64,000 bases of DNA from G965207335 sp965222825 (GTDB taxonomy: Bacteria; Pseudomonadota; Gammaproteobacteria; PS1; Pseudothioglobaceae). A program made the position numbers and the translations under genes. The stretch is taken from contig OZ244964.1 of the NCBI GenBank assembly GCA_965222825.1, positions 868,001 to 932,000 on the forward strand. The letters are read 5' to 3'. This document shows positions 26,837 to 36,665 of the stretch, piece after piece. The first letter of the stretch is position 1; every line of letters begins with the position of its first letter. The notes below the pieces were generated by a model, which had not been told where the DNA came from, made no database searches, and worked only from the letters and a program-made list of their open reading frames with translations.

Positions 26837-28993
26837 CTATTTGAGTTTTACAATTTTTGCGTATTCTAAAATCAGCCATTTGTTGCCATAGTGTTTAAAA
26901 TTTACCTCAATTCGTGCACTTTCACCTGAGCCTTCATAATTGATTACAAAGCCTGTGCCAAATTTTTGATGTTGCACTAAATCGCCAATTTTATAGTTAG
27001 CATTTTTGGTAATATTTTTTTGGTTATTATTGTCAAAATTTTTTACTTTATAAGAATTTTTATCGTCATACCCTATTTTAGTAAAACTAATATTTTTATT
27101 TGGCAACTCTGATAAAAATCTTGACGGTGTTAAAAAATTAATTCTGCCCCATAAAAATCTTTGCTGAGCGAAACTTAGATGTAATTTTTTTATTGCCCTA
27201 GTCATAGCTACATAACATAATCTTCGCTCTTCACCAATAAGAAGCTCGTCGTCTTGGGATTGTGATGATGGGAATATTCCTTCTTCTAAACCTACAATAA
27301 ACACATAACCAAATTCCAAGCCTTTTGCAGAATGAATGGTCATTAGTTGCACTTTGGGTTTATTTTGTTGCTTATCATTGGTAGTATCTAACATAGAGTT
27401 ATCAATAAAAGTACTCAATAATTCTTCATCATTATAATTATTGCCGTGCTCTATTTGATATTCCTTACCTGCACCTATTAACTCAGCTAGATTTTGAATC
27501 TTGCTTTTATCAACTTCGTTATTACTTTTACTATAATATTCTATTAAAGTGCTTTTTTTGATAATAGTTTTTAAGGAATTTTCTAAGTTTGAATTAACTA
27601 TATTATCTGCTATATCCATTATTAATTGCTTAAATGCTAATAAAGCATTTTTTGCCCTAGTATTTAGACTATCAATTTTATCAATAGCATCCCAATAAGA
27701 TAAACCAACTTTCTTAGCATAGGCTGTTAATTTATTATAAGAGCTCTCACCTATACCCCTAGTGGGAATATTTACTATTCTATCAAAGGCAATATCATTG
27801 TTATAATCTAAGGCTAATTTTAAATAACTAATAACGTGTTTAATTTCTGCTCTTTCAAAAAATCTTAATCCACCATAAATCTCATAAGGTATTTGCTTGG
27901 CTATTAGCTGCTCTTCTATTAACCTTGATTGAACATTAGTCCTATATAAAACAGCACATTCTCCAGCACTAATATTATTATTAATATACTGGTTAATTTT
28001 ACTAACTACAGTGTTAATTTCTTGTTTATCACTATATGCTTTTATCACTTCAATTAAATCACCATCACCAGAGTCTGTCCATAATAGTTTACCTAATCTT
28101 TGTTTATTATTTTTAATCAAAGCATTAGCAGCTGCTAAAATATTACCAGTAGAGCGATAATTTTGTTCTAAACGAATTAACTCAATAGGTGCAAAATCTT
28201 TTTTTGTATTGTGGATATTTTCTATTTTTGCACCGCGCCAACCGTATATAGATTGGTCATCATCACCTACAAAAAATAAGGTATTATTGTTATTCAATAA
28301 CTTTATCCACTTATATTGAATACTATTAGTATCTTGAAATTCATCTATTAATATATGGCTAAATTGCCCTTGATACTTATCTCTAACTTTGATATTATTG
28401 TTTAATAATTCATAATTTTTTAATAAAATTTCTGCAAAATCTAATAGATTATTATCATCACAATATTTTTGATAACTTTGATAAACTTCAACACTTTTTT
28501 TAACAAAAAAATTTGCCCCTGTGCTAATGTTATTATGGCGATTTCCCTCATCTTTTTGCGAATTAATAAAACGCCTAATTTTCTGTGGTATAAAAATTTT
28601 TTCATCCAAAGACATTTTTTTTAAAATATCTTTAATAATTCTTAATTGGTCTTGAGAATCAATAATTTCATACTTAACATTAGAAAAATATTGTTGTAGC
28701 ATTCTATAAGCTATACCGTGAAATGTTCCTATCCACATAGAATCAACAGGCTTAGTTAATAATAACTGTAATCTATGTTTCATTTCATTGGCAGCTTTAT
28801 TAGTAAAAGTAAGTGCTAATATTTTGTGGGTATCAACCATATGGTTAGTGCATAAATGCTCAATTCTATGAGTAAGAATTTTAGTCTTACCACTACCTGC
28901 ACCTGCTAATATTAAAGAATTAGTGCTAATTCCTAAGGTAACAGCTTTATATTGATTAGAGTTTAACGAATACTTGATATTAGCAAAATTCAT
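26837..28993 (-). CDS. uvrD: DNA helicase II, UvrD/PcrA type
   Basis: Superfamily 1 helicase of 718 residues acting in nucleotide-excision and mismatch repair. LNSNQYKAV (Q motif) and the Walker A AGAGSGKTKILTHR lie near residues 10-45, then DEFQDTN (motif II) and GDDDQSIYGWRGA (motif III). MTIHSAKGLEF (motif V) is near 535 and VAMTRAIKKL (motif VI) near 580. The C-terminal Tudor-like segment (YKIGDLVQHQKFGTG) is also present. The stop codon touches that of the convergent Hsp20-like gene, so the two messages must overlap. Confidence 0.95.
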   Translation of the reverse strand: MNFANIKYSLNSNQYKAVTLGISTNSLILAGAGSGKTKILTHRIEHLCTNHMVDTHKILALTFTNKAANEMKHRLQLLLTKPVDSMWIGTFHGIAYRMLQQYFSNVKYEIIDSQDQLRIIKDILKKMSLDEKIFIPQKIRRFINSQKDEGNRHNNISTGANFFVKKSVEVYQSYQKYCDDNNLLDFAEILLKNYELLNNNIKVRDKYQGQFSHILIDEFQDTNSIQYKWIKLLNNNNTLFFVGDDDQSIYGWRGAKIENIHNTKKDFAPIELIRLEQNYRSTGNILAAANALIKNNKQRLGKLLWTDSGDGDLIEVIKAYSDKQEINTVVSKINQYINNNISAGECAVLYRTNVQSRLIEEQLIAKQIPYEIYGGLRFFERAEIKHVISYLKLALDYNNDIAFDRIVNIPTRGIGESSYNKLTAYAKKVGLSYWDAIDKIDSLNTRAKNALLAFKQLIMDIADNIVNSNLENSLKTIIKKSTLIEYYSKSNNEVDKSKIQNLAELIGAGKEYQIEHGNNYNDEELLSTFIDNSMLDTTNDKQQNKPKVQLMTIHSAKGLEFGYVFIVGLEEGIFPSSQSQDDELLIGEERRLCYVAMTRAIKKLHLSFAQQRFLWGRINFLTPSRFLSELPNKNISFTKIGYDDKNSYKVKNFDNNNQKNITKNANYKIGDLVQHQKFGTGFVINYEGSGESARIEVNFKHYGNKWLILEYAKIVKLK

Positions 28994-29082
28994 TTTATTT
29001 TAATAATTAATTTGTAGTATAATTATCTTTCTTAATTCTTACACAAGAGTTTATAAATTATAGATTATAAGGGGTATTAAAA

Positions 29083-29274
29083 ATGACTTATTACGAAGGT
29101 GTTAAAAAAATGGAGGAAATGGGTGTAGATGATAACTATATTCAAGGCTGGGTATCTGGATTTTTAGGAAATCCTGAGATAGAAGAACAAAGAATAACTG
29201 ATGCTTGGGAGGCAGGTTACGAAGATGGTAAAAATAAAACTGATGCTAATTTTGCAGCAAATGTTGTGAAATAA
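29083..29274 (+). CDS. Small acidic conserved-looking protein, 63 residues
   Basis: I do not recognise a family. A good ribosome binding site (ATAAGGGG) lies seven to ten bases before the ATG, which supports it as a gene. The protein is acidic and soluble. A short motif, AWEAGYEDGKNK near residues 42-53, faintly recalls ribosome modulation factor (GYxxG and the following Trp/Ala pattern), but the rest does not fit. It stands alone between divergent uvrD and the convergent TlpA-like gene. Confidence 0.65.
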   Translation: MTYYEGVKKMEEMGVDDNYIQGWVSGFLGNPEIEEQRITDAWEAGYEDGKNKTDANFAANVVK

Positions 29275-29289
29275 CTTTTTGTGTTAGTT

Positions 29290-29760
29290 TTACCTACTAA
29301 AAATAATATTGTTTAGCATTTTAAGGTCTATTTCTCTTTCTATCTTTGTTATTAATTTGCCGTTTTTGTTATAAATAAATGTTGTTGGTAGTCCTCTTAA
29401 ATTAGCAAAATTTTTACTTATATAACCATCATCCTTAGCAACTATAATGGGGTAGTTAATCATATAAAGATCTATAAAGTCGTTTAAGCTATTATCACTT
29501 AAATTATCCCAATAATTTACACCTAAAATTACAACATCATCGCTATTATTGTCGTAGAATTCTACCAAAGTTGGTATTTCTCGTAAACAAGGTGGACACC
29601 AAGTAGCCCAAAAATTAACTATTATAAATTTATTATTTAAATGCTGTTTGTTATGGATTTTGCCATTAATATCAGTCAATGAAAAACCATAAATGGCAGA
29701 TGATATAAATAAAATAGCAATAAAAAGTAATTTTAGAGTTTTATTGTTGCTATTTATCAT
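29290..29760 (-). CDS. TlpA/ResA-like periplasmic thiol-disulfide protein
   Basis: 156 residues. An N-terminal anchor or signal (LKLLFIAILFISSAIYGFS) is followed by a thioredoxin fold with the active site WATWCPPCLREIP near residues 51-63 and the cis-Pro in GLPTTF near 124. Proteins of this type reduce apocytochrome c haem-binding cysteines or other periplasmic disulfides, which would fit the cytochrome c1 made from petC. It overlaps the GST-like gene by four bases (ATGA), suggesting coupled translation. Confidence 0.85.
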   Translation of the reverse strand: MINSNNKTLKLLFIAILFISSAIYGFSLTDINGKIHNKQHLNNKFIIVNFWATWCPPCLREIPTLVEFYDNNSDDVVILGVNYWDNLSDNSLNDFIDLYMINYPIIVAKDDGYISKNFANLRGLPTTFIYNKNGKLITKIEREIDLKMLNNIIFSR

Positions 29761-30410
29761 ACTAATAATTTTACTAATACGCCATCTCTTTGTTCTATAT
29801 TAGCTAAATATATATCATCTAGCCCACTTACTACCGATTTAATAACAAAGCTTTCTGTTAGGATATTATCTTGCCATTTAGATATTTCACTAGGCACTGC
29901 TAGGACATTATTAGTCCAGTTATTTATCCATTTAAGACGCATAAAAAATGGTGCAAATGCCACATCAACTAATGAAAAATTATTATCATTAAAAAATTTA
30001 GCATCTTTTTTTACTGCCATAGTTTTAGCTAGTTTAGCATTTATATTATTTTTAGCTTTGCTAAATGTATCTTCATCGTTAGTGCTAATTATACTAAATA
30101 ATTCGCCAAATAAACTAGAACCAATGCTAATCCATGAGCGATTTAGTGCTTTTAATACTCTATCTTGTGGGTGCATATCATAACTACTAATTTCATTTAA
30201 AAATTCAATAATCACACTGGATTCAAAAATAATATTATCATCAACTTGTAATAATGGTACAGTCCCAGTTGGCGATATTTTTACAAACCAATCGGGTGGC
30301 GACATAATATTAATATATTTTATATCTGCTTTAATATTATTTTTATTACAAACTATTATTGCCATTTGTGCAAACGGACATAATTTAAAACTAGTTATGG
30401 TTAAATTCAT
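29757..30410 (-). CDS. Glutathione S-transferase family protein
   Basis: 217 residues. The thioredoxin-like N-terminal domain starts ITSFKLCPFAQMA with the Cys-Pro-Phe-Ala site of omega/DHAR-like enzymes. SPTGTVPLLQVD (cis-Pro) and FESSVIIEFL (the Glu-Ser glutathione site) follow. The C-terminal half is helical. The substrate is unknown; omega-type enzymes usually do thiol transfer or dehalogenation. It is transcribed from the direction of icd, 24 bases downstream of it, and overlaps the TlpA-like gene. Confidence 0.85.
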   Translation of the reverse strand: MNLTITSFKLCPFAQMAIIVCNKNNIKADIKYINIMSPPDWFVKISPTGTVPLLQVDDNIIFESSVIIEFLNEISSYDMHPQDRVLKALNRSWISIGSSLFGELFSIISTNDEDTFSKAKNNINAKLAKTMAVKKDAKFFNDNNFSLVDVAFAPFFMRLKWINNWTNNVLAVPSEISKWQDNILTESFVIKSVVSGLDDIYLANIEQRDGVLVKLLV

Positions 30411-30434
30411 AGTTATTCAACAGCTCCTCAATAT

Positions 30435-31700
30435 TTAATTTTTACTGCTAGTCATATTTGCTATTAAATGTTTAGCAAAATCAGAGCAACTAACTAAAAC
30501 AGCATCATCCATTAGTCTTGCTAGGTCATAGGTAATGGTTTTATTTTTAATAGTTTTGCTAACAGCACTCAATACTAAGTTAGCTGCCTTATACCAACCC
30601 ATATATCTTAACATCATTTCTGCTGATAGTATTATTGAACTAGGGTTTACCTTGTTTTGATGAGCATATTTAGGTGCTGTGCCGTGAGTTGCTTCAAAAA
30701 CTGCATATTTATCGGACAAATTAGCCCCAGGGGCCATACCTATTCCGCCTACTTGTGCGGCTAATGCATCTGATATATAATCACCATTTAGGTTTAAAGT
30801 AGCAACCACAGAATACTCTTCTGGTCTTAATAAAATTTGTTGTAAAAAAGCATCTGCAATTACATCTTTTACAATAATATCGCTGTTGTTATTAGGATTT
30901 TTAAAACTCATCCACGGACCATTATCAATTAACTGAGCGTTAAATTCCTCTTGGGCTAATTGATAACCCCAATCTCTAAATCCACCCTCAGTAAATTTCA
31001 TAATATTACCTTTGTGCACCAGGGTTATAGATGGTTTATTATTATCAATAGCATATTTTATAGCACTACGAACTAATCTTTTTGTGCCTTCTATGGATAC
31101 TGGCTTTATACCTATGGCACTAGTTTTAGGAAAACGAATTTTACTAACTCCCATTTCAGTTTGCAAAAAATCAATTACTTTTTTAGCCTCATCTGTGCCT
31201 TGTTTATATTCTATACCTGCATAAATATCCTCAGAATTTTCTCTAAAAATAACCATATCAATTTTTTCAGGTTGTTTTACTGGTGTTGGTGTGCCAGAAA
31301 AATATCTAATTGGTCTTTGACAAATAAACAAGTCTAGGTTTTGACGAATAGCAACATTTAATGAGCTAATACCACCACCTATAGGCGTAGTTAATGGTCC
31401 CTTAATAGCAATATGAAAGTCAGTAATAGCCTTAATTGTTTCATCAGGTAGCCATTCGTTATACAAATTATAAGCCTTTTTACCTGCGTATATTTCTAGC
31501 CAATTAATGTTTTTTTTGCCGTTATAAGCAATATTTATGGCATTGTCTACTACGCTTTGCATAACATAAGTAATATCATAGCCTATACCATCACCTTCTA
31601 TAAAAGGAATAATTACATTATCTGGGACATTGATAATACCATTTTTATAACTAATTTTCCCACCTGTTTTGGGAGTATTGATATTTTTATATTTATTCAC
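30435..31700 (-). CDS. icd: Isocitrate dehydrogenase (NADP)
   Basis: TCA-cycle enzyme of 421 residues, prokaryotic homodimeric type. The isocitrate site with regulatory Ser is in GGGISSLNVAIRQNLD near residue 110. RENSEDIYAGIEY near 157 and HKGNIMKFTEGGFRDW near 230 match E. coli Icd. NADP-specific residues are in ATHGTAPKYA near 340. The start codon is GTG. Single gene with its own spacer upstream. Confidence 0.95.
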   Translation of the reverse strand: MNKYKNINTPKTGGKISYKNGIINVPDNVIIPFIEGDGIGYDITYVMQSVVDNAINIAYNGKKNINWLEIYAGKKAYNLYNEWLPDETIKAITDFHIAIKGPLTTPIGGGISSLNVAIRQNLDLFICQRPIRYFSGTPTPVKQPEKIDMVIFRENSEDIYAGIEYKQGTDEAKKVIDFLQTEMGVSKIRFPKTSAIGIKPVSIEGTKRLVRSAIKYAIDNNKPSITLVHKGNIMKFTEGGFRDWGYQLAQEEFNAQLIDNGPWMSFKNPNNNSDIIVKDVIADAFLQQILLRPEEYSVVATLNLNGDYISDALAAQVGGIGMAPGANLSDKYAVFEATHGTAPKYAHQNKVNPSSIILSAEMMLRYMGWYKAANLVLSAVSKTIKNKTITYDLARLMDDAVLVSCSDFAKHLIANMTSSKN

Positions 31701-32001
31701 AAGTTTATATTTTAAATACTTGGTAATTATACTAACAACATAGAGTATATATCCCAGAGATAATTAAGGTCAAAGAAAAATTAAATATATGTCTAACTTA
31801 ATGTAAAAATAAACATAGTATTAACTGTTATGCGTAAAGTAATTTATTTGCCAATTTTGGTAATAAAGTCAATAACTTGAATTATTAATATTGGTATATT
31901 ATTTTATTAAGTATGGTGTTTGGGTTTTAAATTTTTCTTATCTAACAGCACATATAGAAATAATGTTGTCCCTATTACTGCTAACACTGATAATATGACA
32001 G
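31701..32001. other. Spacer of 301 bases with one possible tiny ORF
   Basis: Very AT-rich sequence between icd and a small membrane protein gene. Apart from the possible 35-codon ORF at 31907-32014 I see no gene, RNA or repeat. The icd promoter would have to lie in 31701-31800, but no clear hexamer pair stands out. Confidence 0.5.
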
Positions 32002-32014
32002 TTAAAGCATTAAT
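31907..32014 (-). CDS. Possible 35-residue single-helix membrane protein, ATT start
   Basis: The frame reads NALTVILSVLAVIGTTLFLY, then VLLDKKNLKPKHHT and a stop: one membrane helix and a basic tail. It overlaps the end of the two-helix gene upstream by 13 bases in another frame. The only start that keeps the helix whole is ATT at 32014-32012, which is rare but allowed; a GTG start inside the helix is the alternative. Translational coupling to the upstream gene would be needed. Low certainty. Confidence 0.3.
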   Translation of the reverse strand: MNALTVILSVLAVIGTTLFLYVLLDKKNLKPKHHT

Positions 32015-32217
32015 TTTCTAATTTCCTTACTTTCTAATAAATAACCTACAATAAAAAATATACAAGCAGTCCAACCACCAACAATATAAACAGAAATAGG
32101 CGTTAATCCTGTTTTTACCAAGGGTGCAATAACCATTAACACTAAAACAGCCTTGGATATATCTTGGCAAAATTTAGTCAAATAATCTTTTTGATTATTA
32201 GTTTTTATCAACCTCAT
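32002..32217 (-). CDS. Small two-helix membrane protein, 71 residues
   Basis: Not recognised. A basic N-terminus (MRLIKTNNQKDYLTKF) is followed by two hydrophobic helices (AVLVLMVIAPLVKTG and ISVYIVGGWTACIFFIVGYLL) and a short charged tail. The pattern fits a small inner-membrane protein with both ends in the cytoplasm. A second possible tiny membrane ORF overlaps its end. No operon link to icd or ilvA is clear. Confidence 0.55.
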   Translation of the reverse strand: MRLIKTNNQKDYLTKFCQDISKAVLVLMVIAPLVKTGLTPISVYIVGGWTACIFFIVGYLLESKEIRKLML

Positions 32218-32313
32218 ACCTAGTATTTTAACAGATAAATTAAAAAAATAATTGGATTCAGAACAAAATTTAGTTAAGTCCTAAAGGGCAGGGCTTAAAA
32301 CTCTCTCACTTTA

Positions 32314-32367
32314 TATATAAAGGCTTTTAAGCACTTGCGTAATTTTATTATAGTTGTTCATGTTAGA
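32314..32367. repeat. Dispersed TAATTTTATTA repeat
   Basis: Shares about 45 nearly identical bases with 39846-39900, including AAGCACTTGCGTAATTTTAT and TATAGTTGTTCA. Weaker copies are at 2943-2996 and 17028-17077. Another piece, GGTTGGACT followed by a T-rich run, recurs at 32422 and 39894. The rest of the spacer upstream of the small membrane protein gene holds no gene. Confidence 0.65.
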
Positions 32368-32449
32368 CCATTTAATAATAAGCACAGCATCATAATTTAA
32401 AAAATAAAAACTTTATTTAGGTTGGACTATTTATTTTTTGTGCTATGTT

Positions 32450-33943
32450 TTACAAAAAATATTCATAAGCAATATTATTAGTCTCATTAAAATACTTATA
32501 GCCTAATTTGTTGAGATTATTTTCTAACTTAGTAATATTTTGTGCTTGAAAGCCAACCAATACCCTGCCAAAATCAGCACCATGATTGCGGTAGTGAAAT
32601 AATGATATATTCCATTTATTACCTATACTAATTAAAAATTTTAACAATGCCCCAGGCTTTTCTGGAAAAATAAACCTGTATAACACCTCATCATCAAGCT
32701 GTGTTTTACCACCTACCATATAGCGAATATGGGTTTTAGCCATTTCATTATCACTCATATCTACTACGGGGTAATTATTTTTTAATATTCTCAATAACTC
32801 ATTTTTTTCGTTAATACCGCTCTCTGTTGCAATACCTACAAAAATATGTGCTTTATCCTTTTGTCCGTAACGATAATTAAATTCTGTTATAGTTTTACCG
32901 TCTAGGCTTTGACAAAATTCTAAAAAACTCCCTGCTTGCTCGGCAATAGTTACTGCAAAAATAGCCTCTTTATTCTCGCCTAACTCAGCTCGTTCAGCTA
33001 TATGTCTTAATCTATCAAAATTAATATTAGCACCACTTAAAATTGCAATAATGTTTTTACAGCTAATATTATGCTTGGCTATATATTTTTTAGCACCTGA
33101 TAATGCCAATGCACCAGATGGCTCTGCTATCGCTCTGGTATCATCATAAATATCTTTAATAGCAGCACATATTTCATCATTGCTAGTTAAAATACTATCA
33201 TCTACTAAGTCTTTAGTTAATCTAAAATTTTCATCGCCTATTTTTCTAACCGCTACCCCGTCTGCAAATAGACCAACATCATCTAGAACAACCTGAGATT
33301 TTCTTGCTAATGATTCAGCTAATGCTGGTGATTCGTTAGGCTCTACGGCAATAATTTTAATACTAGGTTTTTTAGTCTTAATATAAGAAGCAATACCAGC
33401 TATCAAACCACCGCCACCTACGGGAACAAAAATATAATCTATATCGTCTAATTGCTCTAATAACTCACTAGCAATAGTTCCCTGTCCTGCTATTACTTGT
33501 TTGTCATCATAAGCGTGGATAAATACTAGATTTTCTTTATTGGCTAAGACTTTAGCGTATTGTAGTGCTTCGTCATACGAAATGCCAAAAAGAATTGCTT
33601 TAGCCCCTAGTCTTTCAACCGCTTCAAGCTTGATTTTAGGTGTAGTTTTTGGCATTATTATAGTAGCATTAATTACTAATTTTTGTGCTGATAATGCTAC
33701 GCCTTGAGCGTGGTTTCCCGCTGTTGCTGTAATAATACCTTTTTGTTTTTCTGCTGTTGTTAAAGATGCTATTTTTTGGTAAGCACCTCTAATTTTAAAA
33801 GAATGGACTACAGTCTTATCTTCTCGTTTGAGATAAATATTATTACCCAACTTAGTGCTTAATAACTTGGCATAAGTTAGCGGTGTTTTATCGATAATAT
33901 CGTAAACACAAGAGTTATCAATAAGTTTAACTATACCTTGCAT
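32450..33943 (-). CDS. ilvA: Threonine dehydratase, biosynthetic
   Basis: PLP enzyme of 497 residues that converts threonine to 2-oxobutyrate for isoleucine synthesis. The PLP Lys is in VHSFKIRGAYQKIASL near residue 50, the Gly-rich phosphate loop is VPVGGGGLIAGIA near 175. Two ACT-like regulatory domains occupy about 325-497, so feedback control by isoleucine is expected; the catabolic enzyme lacks them. It starts 11 bases after the CbbY-like gene on the same strand. Confidence 0.94.
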   Translation of the reverse strand: MQGIVKLIDNSCVYDIIDKTPLTYAKLLSTKLGNNIYLKREDKTVVHSFKIRGAYQKIASLTTAEKQKGIITATAGNHAQGVALSAQKLVINATIIMPKTTPKIKLEAVERLGAKAILFGISYDEALQYAKVLANKENLVFIHAYDDKQVIAGQGTIASELLEQLDDIDYIFVPVGGGGLIAGIASYIKTKKPSIKIIAVEPNESPALAESLARKSQVVLDDVGLFADGVAVRKIGDENFRLTKDLVDDSILTSNDEICAAIKDIYDDTRAIAEPSGALALSGAKKYIAKHNISCKNIIAILSGANINFDRLRHIAERAELGENKEAIFAVTIAEQAGSFLEFCQSLDGKTITEFNYRYGQKDKAHIFVGIATESGINEKNELLRILKNNYPVVDMSDNEMAKTHIRYMVGGKTQLDDEVLYRFIFPEKPGALLKFLISIGNKWNISLFHYRNHGADFGRVLVGFQAQNITKLENNLNKLGYKYFNETNNIAYEYFL

Positions 33944-33953
33944 AACATAAAAT

Positions 33954-34715
33954 TTAATACGCTTTGGCGTAAATTCTTTTTAACATTGCTACATCAACAA
34001 AACCCGATACACTACCTATAACACTATTTATTAGCCTAAATTCTTTATCTGGCTCACCCAAATTATTTAATACCAAAAGAGCACTATCAAAATTTTGCAT
34101 TTTAGTCCAGCGACTAGTGGTAATTATAGTTTTAATACCGGCTTTTTTAGCAGAGTTCAAACCATTTTCTGAGTCTTCAAATGCTAAACATTCATTAGCC
34201 AATAAGTTTAATTTATCGAGGGTTAAACTATAAATGTCACCCGCAGGTTTTTTATTTTTAATTGCATTCCCAGCCGCTATAAAACTAAAATAATCAAGAG
34301 CATTATAGCCTAAATTAGCACGTAGCAAGGCACTAACATTGTCTAAATTAGTGGTAGTTGCTATGGCTAGGATTATGTTTTTAGCTTTGGCTTCTAATAA
34401 TAATCTTTTGATGCCACATCTAAATGGTATATCGCCTCTTTTAACGGTGTCTATAAAATATTTAGTTTTTAGTTTGTGAACATCTGCTATAAAATCATCT
34501 AAATTTTTAGTGCTAAATTCTGGTTTATAATTTTGTAAATAATATTTTATTCTCTCTCTACCACCTGTTGTAATTAGTAGTTCTTTATAAAGTTTAAAAG
34601 ACCAAAACCAATCTAGCCCCATATCTTTAAATGCTTTATTAAATGCTAGTAAATGCTCATCTTCAGTATTAGCAACAGTGCCATCTATGTCAAATATTAG
34701 TGCTTTTAGTGCCAT
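33954..34715 (-). CDS. cbbY: CbbY-like HAD phosphatase
   Basis: 253-residue HAD hydrolase with a helical cap. Motif I is FDIDGTVANTEDEHLLAFN near residue 8, and the cap reads DWFWSFKLYKELLITTGGRERI, the pattern of CbbY rather than of Gph or beta-phosphoglucomutase. ATTTNLDNVSALL (motif II) and FEDSENGLNSAKKAG (motif IV) are complete. CbbY removes phosphate from xylulose-1,5-bisphosphate, an inhibitor of RuBisCO. Its presence hints at a Calvin cycle, but RuBisCO is outside the window. Neighbours ilvA and acs give no further support. Confidence 0.8.
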   Translation of the reverse strand: MALKALIFDIDGTVANTEDEHLLAFNKAFKDMGLDWFWSFKLYKELLITTGGRERIKYYLQNYKPEFSTKNLDDFIADVHKLKTKYFIDTVKRGDIPFRCGIKRLLLEAKAKNIILAIATTTNLDNVSALLRANLGYNALDYFSFIAAGNAIKNKKPAGDIYSLTLDKLNLLANECLAFEDSENGLNSAKKAGIKTIITTSRWTKMQNFDSALLVLNNLGEPDKEFRLINSVIGSVSGFVDVAMLKRIYAKAY

Positions 34716-34724
34716 TGTTATTAT

Positions 34725-36650
34725 TTAAATTAGTTTAGAATCTTTTACTAAATTATCTATAACTTCTGGCTCTGCTAAGGTTGAAATATCACCTAAATCT
34801 TCTAAGTCTTTTGCTGCTATTTTGCGTAATATTCTACGCATAATTTTACCAGAGCGGGTTTTAGGTAGTTGTTTAGCAAATTGCACCACATCAATAGTAG
34901 CAATAGCACCTATTTCATTACGCACCAATTTTATTAGCTCGTGTTTTAGTTTATCATCTGCTATAGCGTTATCCATAATTGATACAAAAGCATAAATTCC
35001 TTGCCCTTTAATACTATGAGGCATACCAACTACTGCCGCCTCACTTATTTTATTATGTAATACTAAGGCTGATTCTATCTCTGCTGTACCTAGCCTATGC
35101 CCTGATACATTAAGGGTGTCATCAATTCTACCAGTAATCCAGTAATAACCATCTTTATCGCGGTTAGCGCCGTCCCCTGCTAAGTATTTATTATTATAAG
35201 TGGCAAAATAAGTGTCAATAAATCGCTTATGATTATTGTATAAGGTTCGCATTTGCCCTGGCCATGAGTTAGTAAAAACCAAAGCTCCACTAGCCTCGCC
35301 CTCTAATACTTCGCCTTTATCATTGATAATTTCTGCTTTAATACCAAATAATGGCAAACCAGCAGAGCCGGGTTTTGTCTTAGTTGCAAATGGTAGTGTT
35401 GTTATTAAATGTCCACCAGTTTCTGTTTGCCACCAAGTATCAACTATTGGGCATTTGCCATTGCCAACCTTATTATAATACCAACGCCAAGCCTCTGGAT
35501 TAATAGGCTCACCTACTGTTCCTAAAACTCTAAGACTACTGCGGTTAGTATTAGATAAAAATTTATCACCAGCACCCATTAATGCACGAATAGCCGTAGG
35601 TGCGGTATAAAAAATATTTACTTTATGTTTGTCAATTATTTGCCAAAATCTAGCAGCATCAGGATAAGTTGGCACGCCCTCAAATATTAGAGTGGTTGCA
35701 CAATTAGCAAGCGGACCATAAACACTATAAGAATGTCCTGTAATCCAACCTATATCAGCCGTACACCAATATATGTCATCATCGTGATAATCAAACACAT
35801 ATTTATGCGTCATTGCAACATAAAGTAAATAACCACCTGTGGTATGTAGCACACCTTTTGGTTTACCTGTTGAGCCAGAAGTATAAAGAATAAATAGCGG
35901 ATTTTCAGCATCAAAGCTAACAATATCACAAGTCTTAGCTTTATCTGCAATAACATCGTGATACCACAAATCTTTAGCACCCCAAGTAATGTTATTTTTG
36001 GTATTATTGACTACAATAACATTTTTAACGCAATCACAATTAACTATTGCTTTATCAACACTATCTTTTAGTGCTATTACAGAATTATTACGATTTGAGC
36101 CATCAGCAGTAATTACTATTTTACACTTCGCATCTAGTATTCGCTCTTGCAAAGCATTAGCAGAAAAACCAGCAAAAACAACAGAATGAACAGCACCAAT
36201 CCTGCAGCAAGCAAGCATTGCCACTACTGATTCCACAATCATAGGCATATAAAGACACACTCTATCGCCTTGTTTAACGCCTAGATCTTTTAATCCGTTA
36301 GCAAACTGACAAACTTGCTCATATAACTCTTTATAACTGATATTTTTGTGATTATTAGGATTATCACCTTGCCATATTATTGCAGTTTTATTGGCGTTAT
36401 TTGCTAAATGCCTATCTAGGCAGTTATAACTAACATTTAATTTAGCATCTAAAAACCAAGATATTTTGCCAGTATTAAAATCACAATCTGATACCTTAGA
36501 CCATTTTTTATCCCAAGAAATAAACTTATTGGCATAATAATCCCAAAATTTATCAGGATTAGCAATAGACTCCCTATACATATTTATATAGTCAGTTTCG
36601 GTAATTAGCGGTGTTTTTTTAGTTTTTGGTATTGGATATTTTGATACCAT
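34725..36650 (-). CDS. acs: Acetyl-CoA synthetase
   Basis: AMP-forming ligase of 641 residues that activates acetate. The phosphate-binding motif YTSGSTGKPKGVLHTTGG lies near residue 257. The substrate Trp block DTWWQTETGGHLITTLPFAT is near 405, and WITGRIDDTLNVSGHRLGTAEIE near 508. The regulatory Lys is in KTRSGKIMRRILRKIA near 600, so acetylation control is possible. It is the second gene of a run rpoZ-acs-cbbY-ilvA, all minus strand with short gaps. Confidence 0.96.
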   Translation of the reverse strand: MVSKYPIPKTKKTPLITETDYINMYRESIANPDKFWDYYANKFISWDKKWSKVSDCDFNTGKISWFLDAKLNVSYNCLDRHLANNANKTAIIWQGDNPNNHKNISYKELYEQVCQFANGLKDLGVKQGDRVCLYMPMIVESVVAMLACCRIGAVHSVVFAGFSANALQERILDAKCKIVITADGSNRNNSVIALKDSVDKAIVNCDCVKNVIVVNNTKNNITWGAKDLWYHDVIADKAKTCDIVSFDAENPLFILYTSGSTGKPKGVLHTTGGYLLYVAMTHKYVFDYHDDDIYWCTADIGWITGHSYSVYGPLANCATTLIFEGVPTYPDAARFWQIIDKHKVNIFYTAPTAIRALMGAGDKFLSNTNRSSLRVLGTVGEPINPEAWRWYYNKVGNGKCPIVDTWWQTETGGHLITTLPFATKTKPGSAGLPLFGIKAEIINDKGEVLEGEASGALVFTNSWPGQMRTLYNNHKRFIDTYFATYNNKYLAGDGANRDKDGYYWITGRIDDTLNVSGHRLGTAEIESALVLHNKISEAAVVGMPHSIKGQGIYAFVSIMDNAIADDKLKHELIKLVRNEIGAIATIDVVQFAKQLPKTRSGKIMRRILRKIAAKDLEDLGDISTLAEPEVIDNLVKDSKLI

Positions 36651-36665
36651 TATGTGTAGGTTTTA

